Source: an uncultured Mycoplasmatota bacterium (GTDB lineage Bacteria > Bacillota_I > Bacilli_A > RF39 > UBA660). Taken from it: a stretch of 64,000 bases of DNA. The stretch covers positions 19,527-83,526 of the forward strand of contig URQZ01000004.1 in NCBI GenBank assembly GCA_900550255.1, written 5' to 3'. Positions 60,815-64,000 of this stretch are shown here, in pieces. Within the stretch, counting starts at the first letter, position 1, and each line of letters begins with the position of its first letter. A program made the translations under genes and the position numbers. The notes below the pieces were generated by a model that saw only the letters and a program-made list of their open reading frames with translations, had not been told where the DNA came from and did not search any database.

Positions 60815-62063
60815 TGTCCTTTTTTTTATAGGGTAAAGTAATAACTACTTTTGTCCCTTTATTTTCTTTAGAAAAATATCTTATATTTCCACCATGTGCT
60901 TCCATTATTTCATTACAAAGGTATACACCTAAACCTGTTCCTCTTGTTTTTGTAGTAAAGAAAGGACTTTTTAATTTTTCTAAATTTTCTTTACTTATTC
61001 CATCTCCATTATCTTTAATATAAATTTTTATATTATTTATGCCTTTTTTCATATAAACACTTATTATTCCATTTCGATCTTTAGGAATTGCTTCCATACT
61101 GTTTTTAATTAAATTAATTAGAACTTGTTCTAATCTATTATAATCGGCTAAAATATAAAATTCATCTTCATCAATACTAAAATCGGCTTTTATATTTTTT
61201 GATCTAAAGATAGGAAAAAATCTTTTCATCATTTCTTCTAATAATAAATTAATATCAATTATATCTTTATCAATATTAATACGATTTATTGACAGAAAAT
61301 CTTGTAACAATAGAAGTAATCTATCAATTTCTGATTTTAAAATAGGAATATATTTTTTACTATGTTCGACGTTATTTACATCAAACATATCAAGATATCC
61401 TTTACAAACGGCTATAGGATTTTTTATTTCATGTGTAATTTGAAATAAGGAATTAGTGATATCTTTTTGATGTTCTATTTCACAAAATTTTAAATGTAAC
61501 TCTAAAATATCCTCTGCTGTTTTAAATAGATATATAACAAAATGGGATATTAAGTAAAACATAACAAAGATAACAATTATTTCCAAATTATTACAATCAA
61601 TTTTTGAAATAAAGTTTGGTGACATAATAAATTTTATTACCAAAAAGCCTAGTTTTATCAAAACAAAAATATTAACAAAAGTTTCTATTTTTATCTTTTT
61701 TATTTTTATAAATAGATATAACAAATAATAAATAAAATATTCAATAATCAAAATTATTAAATTAAAATCAAGATAATAATGATAATAGTTAATAATAAGA
61801 ATTGACAAAACGATAATCGAAAAATGTCTTTCTTTATAATAAGCAATAAGTAAAGGAACATTAAATAATAAAATAGGTAACTTTGTTGTTTGATCTATTC
61901 CAAATTTAACAATTAAATACATTGAACTAAATAATGCGAAATCCAAAAATATATTACTTTTTTCTTTATTCATTGTTTTTGAATATGCTTGATATAATAA
62001 CCAAAGCGTTAGTGGAAAAACAATAAAAACTAAATAAAAGATAATTGTTTCAAATACATTCAT
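60798..62063 (-). CDS. Sporulation-type membrane histidine kinase (KinB-like)
   Basis: A 421-residue kinase with about six N-terminal membrane helices and no large extracellular domain, resembling B. subtilis KinB. The HisKA motif FQITHEIKNPIAVCKGYLDMF closely follows the sporulation-kinase form (HEIRNPLxxxKGF), and the ATPase domain has NLIKNSMEAIP (N-box), IYIKDNGDGIS and TKTRGTGLGVYLCNEI. No response regulator gene is adjacent, as expected for a phosphorelay kinase acting through Spo0F. Start ATG 62063 follows GGGGTGAT. Perfect tandem Spo0A boxes lie over its promoter. Confidence 0.87.
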   Translation of the reverse strand: MNVFETIIFYLVFIVFPLTLWLLYQAYSKTMNKEKSNIFLDFALFSSMYLIVKFGIDQTTKLPILLFNVPLLIAYYKERHFSIIVLSILIINYYHYYLDFNLIILIIEYFIYYLLYLFIKIKKIKIETFVNIFVLIKLGFLVIKFIMSPNFISKIDCNNLEIIVIFVMFYLISHFVIYLFKTAEDILELHLKFCEIEHQKDITNSLFQITHEIKNPIAVCKGYLDMFDVNNVEHSKKYIPILKSEIDRLLLLLQDFLSINRINIDKDIIDINLLLEEMMKRFFPIFRSKNIKADFSIDEDEFYILADYNRLEQVLINLIKNSMEAIPKDRNGIISVYMKKGINNIKIYIKDNGDGISKENLEKLKSPFFTTKTRGTGLGVYLCNEIMEAHGGNIRYFSKENKGTKVVITLPYKKKDIKNFS

Positions 62064-62073
62064 ATTATCACCC

Positions 62074-62116
62074 CTCGACATAATTATACAAATTTCAAAT
62101 GTCGAATTTTGTCGAA
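62074..62116 (-). promoter_or_regulatory. Promoter with tandem Spo0A boxes
   Basis: On the minus strand TATAAT is at 62088-62083 with no proper -35 (CAAAAT). Two perfect Spo0A boxes TTCGACA are at 62116-62110 and 62106-62100, 10 bp apart in the same orientation over the -35 region. An inverted 6/7 box lies at 62080-62074 near the predicted start site. Confidence 0.75.
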
Positions 62117-62117
62117 A

Positions 62118-62150
62118 AAAATAGAACCATTAAATAAATGGTTCTATCTC
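62118..62150 (-). terminator. Intrinsic terminator of the EIIB-like gene
   Basis: ATAGAACCATT-TATTT-AATGGTTCTATTTTTTT on the minus strand, overlapping the stop and directly next to the Spo0A boxes. Confidence 0.85.
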
Positions 62151-62461
62151 ATTAATTCATTAATTTGTTTTTTTAGTTGTTTAGCTTCATCACCTAAAAT
62201 TATTTTCAATTGGTTATCAATTTCAACAATTCCTTGTGCTCCCATCCTTTGTATAGCTTCTTTATTAGCTAATGAGACATCGGCTAATGTTACTATAAAT
62301 CTTGATTTATTAAATTCATATGTAATTATATTATCTTTTCCACCAAGATAAGTAACTAGTTTATTAATTTCAATTTTAAAATCTTTACGTTTTGATTTTG
62401 TAATTGCAAGTGCAATAATAATTAGTAAAACTGTTATAATTAAATATTGTAAGTATTGCAT
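62144..62461 (-). CDS. Membrane-anchored PTS EIIB-like protein lacking the active Cys
   Basis: A 105-residue protein. The N-terminal membrane helix (YLIITVLLIIIALAIT) is followed by a domain matching the glucose-type EIIB fold: INKLVTYLGGKDNI, SRFIVTLADVSLANKEAIQRMGAQGIVEI, IILGDEAKQLKKQI. The phosphorylated Cys of EIIB (CxTRLR) is replaced (FNKSRF), so phosphotransfer is not expected. It is probably a regulatory or structural derivative. Start ATG 62461 follows AGGTGATAGAT. It is divergent from rodA. Confidence 0.75.
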   Translation of the reverse strand: MQYLQYLIITVLLIIIALAITKSKRKDFKIEINKLVTYLGGKDNIITYEFNKSRFIVTLADVSLANKEAIQRMGAQGIVEIDNQLKIILGDEAKQLKKQINELMR

Positions 62462-62535
62462 ATCTATCACCTATTAATTATTATACTATAAAATCAAAAA
62501 AATTACAAAATATTTGTCAAAATATAATAGTTTAA

Positions 62536-62564
62536 TTGTTTAAATAGTTAATTTGGTGTAATAT
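62536..62564 (+). promoter_or_regulatory. Sigma-A promoter of rodA
   Basis: TTGTTT at 62536-62541, 17 bp, TAATAT at 62559-62564. The predicted start at about 62571 coincides with the AGGTGAT Shine-Dalgarno. Confidence 0.5.
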
Positions 62565-62580
62565 ATTTATAGGTGATGTT

Positions 62581-63708
62581 ATGAAGAAAATATCTAAATA
62601 CAAAGTTGATAAATCATTATTAATAACATTATTATTATTCGTTGCTATTAGTATTGTTACAATATATAGTGCTCAAAATATGCTTCATTCAGGATCTGAT
62701 TTAGCGCTTAGACAAGGAATTTGGTACTTTATTGGTTTTATACTAGTATATTTGATAATGTTTATAGGAAATGATGTAATTATTAAAAATGCTTGGATTT
62801 TATATATAATTGGGAATATTACGCTTGTTTTACTTCTTATTTTTGCTGATCCTATAAGTAATGCTAAGTGTTGGTTTTCAATTCCTGGTATTGGTACTAT
62901 TCAACCAAGTGAGTTCATGAAAATTATTTTAATTATTATTCTTGGTAAAGTTATTAAGGAGTTCAATGAAAATTTTGCTAATCCAACAGTAAAAGAGGAA
63001 TTTTTCTTTTTAATAAAAGTAGGATTAATTGTAGCTGTACCAAGTATTTTAACTTTTCTTCAACCTGATACTGGTGTTGTTCTTATTTATTTACTTATAA
63101 CTATTATTATGTTATTTATTGCTGGAATTAAATATAGATGGTTTATTATTTTATTTTTAGTTTTATTTTTATCCGTTGGTAGTGTTTTATTAATATATTT
63201 TGCAAGCAATAATTTATTTATTAAAATTTTTGGTTCTAGTTTTTTCTTAAGAGTTGATCGTCTTCTTGATTGGTCAAACAAGTCTGGTTATCAATTAGAA
63301 AATGGTATAACAGCTATTGGATCTGGTGGTTTATTTGGTCATGGATTTAATAATACGCCTATTTATTTTCCTGAAGCTCAAACCGATTTTATTTTCGCTG
63401 TTTTCGCTAGTAATTTTGGATTAATTGGTTCTTTGTTACTTCTTCTTTTAATTGCTTTCTTTGATATTAAATTAATATTAACAGCTATGAAAAGTAATTC
63501 TAATATAAATAAATATATTATATCCGGTATTGTTGGAATGCTTATTTACCAACAATTACAAAATATTGGTATGACCTTTGGATTAATGCCTATTACTGGT
63601 ATTACGTTACCATTTATTAGTTATGGTGGTTCTAGTTTACTTAGTTATATGATTATGATTGGTATTATTTTTAATATTTCAAATCAAGCTTTAAGAAATA
63701 TAAATTAA
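62581..63708 (+). CDS. rodA: SEDS-family peptidoglycan polymerase (RodA/FtsW type)
   Basis: Membrane glycosyltransferase that polymerises lipid II with a partner class B PBP. 375 residues with about ten helices. The conserved ISNAKCWFSIPGIGTIQPSEFMKI carries the SEDS motif around W-F-x-I-P-G-x-G-x-x-Q-P-S-E, then FLQPDTGVVLIY and the catalytic-Asp extracellular loop near GHGFNNTPIYFPEAQTDFIF, ending GITLPFISYGGSSLLSYMIMIG. No FtsW-type cell-division partner lies nearby. It is monocistronic, with a terminator directly downstream. Confidence 0.88.
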   Translation: MKKISKYKVDKSLLITLLLFVAISIVTIYSAQNMLHSGSDLALRQGIWYFIGFILVYLIMFIGNDVIIKNAWILYIIGNITLVLLLIFADPISNAKCWFSIPGIGTIQPSEFMKIILIIILGKVIKEFNENFANPTVKEEFFFLIKVGLIVAVPSILTFLQPDTGVVLIYLLITIIMLFIAGIKYRWFIILFLVLFLSVGSVLLIYFASNNLFIKIFGSSFFLRVDRLLDWSNKSGYQLENGITAIGSGGLFGHGFNNTPIYFPEAQTDFIFAVFASNFGLIGSLLLLLLIAFFDIKLILTAMKSNSNINKYIISGIVGMLIYQQLQNIGMTFGLMPITGITLPFISYGGSSLLSYMIMIGIIFNISNQALRNIN

Positions 63709-63741
63709 AAACTACAGCATTAAATACTGTAGTTTTCTTTA
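63707..63741 (+). terminator. Intrinsic terminator of rodA
   Basis: AAAACTACAG-CATTAAATA-CTGTAGTTTTCTTT, directly at the rodA stop. Confidence 0.85.
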
Positions 63742-63754
63742 TATAAATAATTAT

Positions 63755-64000
63755 TTATGATAATTTAAATTTTGAAATTGTTATAACTGGGCGGATGCCG
63801 TGAAAAGCATCAGCCACACCGTTGCTGCGCAAGAAGCCATTTCTATCGACGCGCCAAGCCTCAGTTGAACTATCTTCAGATGGTGTACTTGTCCAATATC
63901 CATAATTACTTGAATCTGCTTTATCACATCCATAACTTGTGCAGTCATAGGTATAATCAAATAACCATGCATATTCACTTGTTCCTTGAGCTTTGGAACA
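63755..64000 (-). CDS. 3' end of a surface/pilin-like protein gene with GC-rich variable segment (partial)
   Basis: Only the last 81 codons are in the window; the gene continues beyond 64,000. The visible protein has QGTSEYAWLFDYTYDCTSYG, SSNYGYWTSTPSEDSSTEAW, then RVDRNGFLRSNGVADAF and GIRPVITISKFKLS at the end. The WTSTP...AWRV...GIRPV pattern fits C-type-lectin/FGE-like or DUF6273-like terminal domains of surface proteins. A different frame reads through here but gives no sensible protein. Bases 63786-63868 are about 57% GC against about 27% around them, with codons mostly of NNY form, resembling a retroelement-diversified region. Confidence 0.75.
   Translation of the reverse strand, partial: CSKAQGTSEYAWLFDYTYDCTSYGCDKADSSNYGYWTSTPSEDSSTEAWRVDRNGFLRSNGVADAFHGIRPVITISKFKLS

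Noticed and set aside
63781..63978. A 65-codon open frame on the minus strand at the right edge
   Set aside because: It is out of frame with the real partial gene, whose protein (YWTSTP...GIRPVITISK) reads through from 64000 to a stop at 63755.
1..64000. Mycoplasma genetic code (TGA as Trp)
   Set aside because: TGA ends gmk and the response regulator at the expected lengths, and Trp is encoded by TGG throughout.
1..64000. tRNA, rRNA or CRISPR arrays
   Set aside because: No cloverleaf-like GC-rich segments or regularly spaced direct repeats in the intergenic regions; the only structured RNAs recognised are the two T-boxes.

Overview
This is a chromosomal window of about 27-28% GC, densely packed and mostly transcribed from the minus strand. 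It looks like an endospore-forming member of the Bacillota (class Bacilli), probably an uncultured gut lineage with a reduced genome related to the Mollicutes/Erysipelotrichia/RF39 radiation. The reasons are the low GC, the Bacillus-type gene set (rpoE delta, RNase J, ClpC, YlxM, glyQS and serS with T-boxes, a YwiB-ArgS-RpoE cluster, a YmfF/YmfH pair, MutM) and the sporulation genes (dipicolinate synthase dpaAB, a CotD-like coat protein, a sporulation-type histidine kinase with Spo0A boxes). TGA is read as stop (for example in gmk and in the response regulator), so this is genetic code 11, not the Mycoplasma code. The placement is inference; no marker gene was compared with a database.

Layout. 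1-9.2 kb: dnaE, rpmB, a small helical protein, three tandem paralogues each with its own promoter and terminator, and clpC. 9.3-13.3 kb: cell-wall D,D-carboxypeptidases (one PBP5-type, two VanY-type) and small membrane proteins. 13.4-21.1 kb: rpoE, argS, ywiB, two membrane proteins, T-box-controlled glyQS and yebC. 21.2-24.9 kb: an ASCH-domain pair, a Cys/His-rich coat protein and two M16 peptidase-like proteins. 24.9-35.4 kb: ffh, an ABC-F ATPase, a transglutaminase-like protein, an anchored thioredoxin, a short smc, a zinc-ribbon membrane protein, mutM and gmk. 35.4-45.5 kb: asnB, dpaAB, an RnfC-like protein without iron-sulfur motifs, a two-component system, a metallo-hydrolase, rnhB and a YfcC-type carrier. 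45.6-51.8 kb: a fused tRNA wobble-modification protein (YtqA-YtqB), an accessory patch (zinc-ribbon/LRR-like membrane protein, SPFH fragment, secreted coiled-coil protein) and T-box-controlled HD-domain protein plus serS. 51.8-64 kb: two FAD proteins, an Rpn-type nuclease, a HerA-like ATPase joined to ylxM and ftsY, RNase J, a sporulation kinase, an EIIB-like membrane protein, rodA, and the 3' end of a gene with a GC-rich insert at the right edge.

How the genes work together. Ffh, FtsY and YlxM belong to SRP-dependent membrane targeting. GlyQS, SerS and ArgS feed translation, two of them under T-box leaders. The kinase gene near 62 kb has tandem perfect Spo0A boxes over the -35 region of its promoter. 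dpaA has a sigma-K-like promoter, so both the entry decision and a late step of sporulation (dipicolinate synthesis) are visible. The most unusual signals are (i) a roughly 85-bp segment of about 57% GC with NNY-type codons at the right edge, resembling the variable repeat of a diversity-generating retroelement; (ii) an identical palindrome upstream of two accessory genes near 48-50 kb; (iii) an unusually short glyQS T-box; and (iv) several conserved folds that lost their catalytic residues (DnaE PHP, EIIB-like, RnfC-like). No rRNA, tRNA, insertion sequence or CRISPR array was found, and no gene-free gap exceeds 300 bp.
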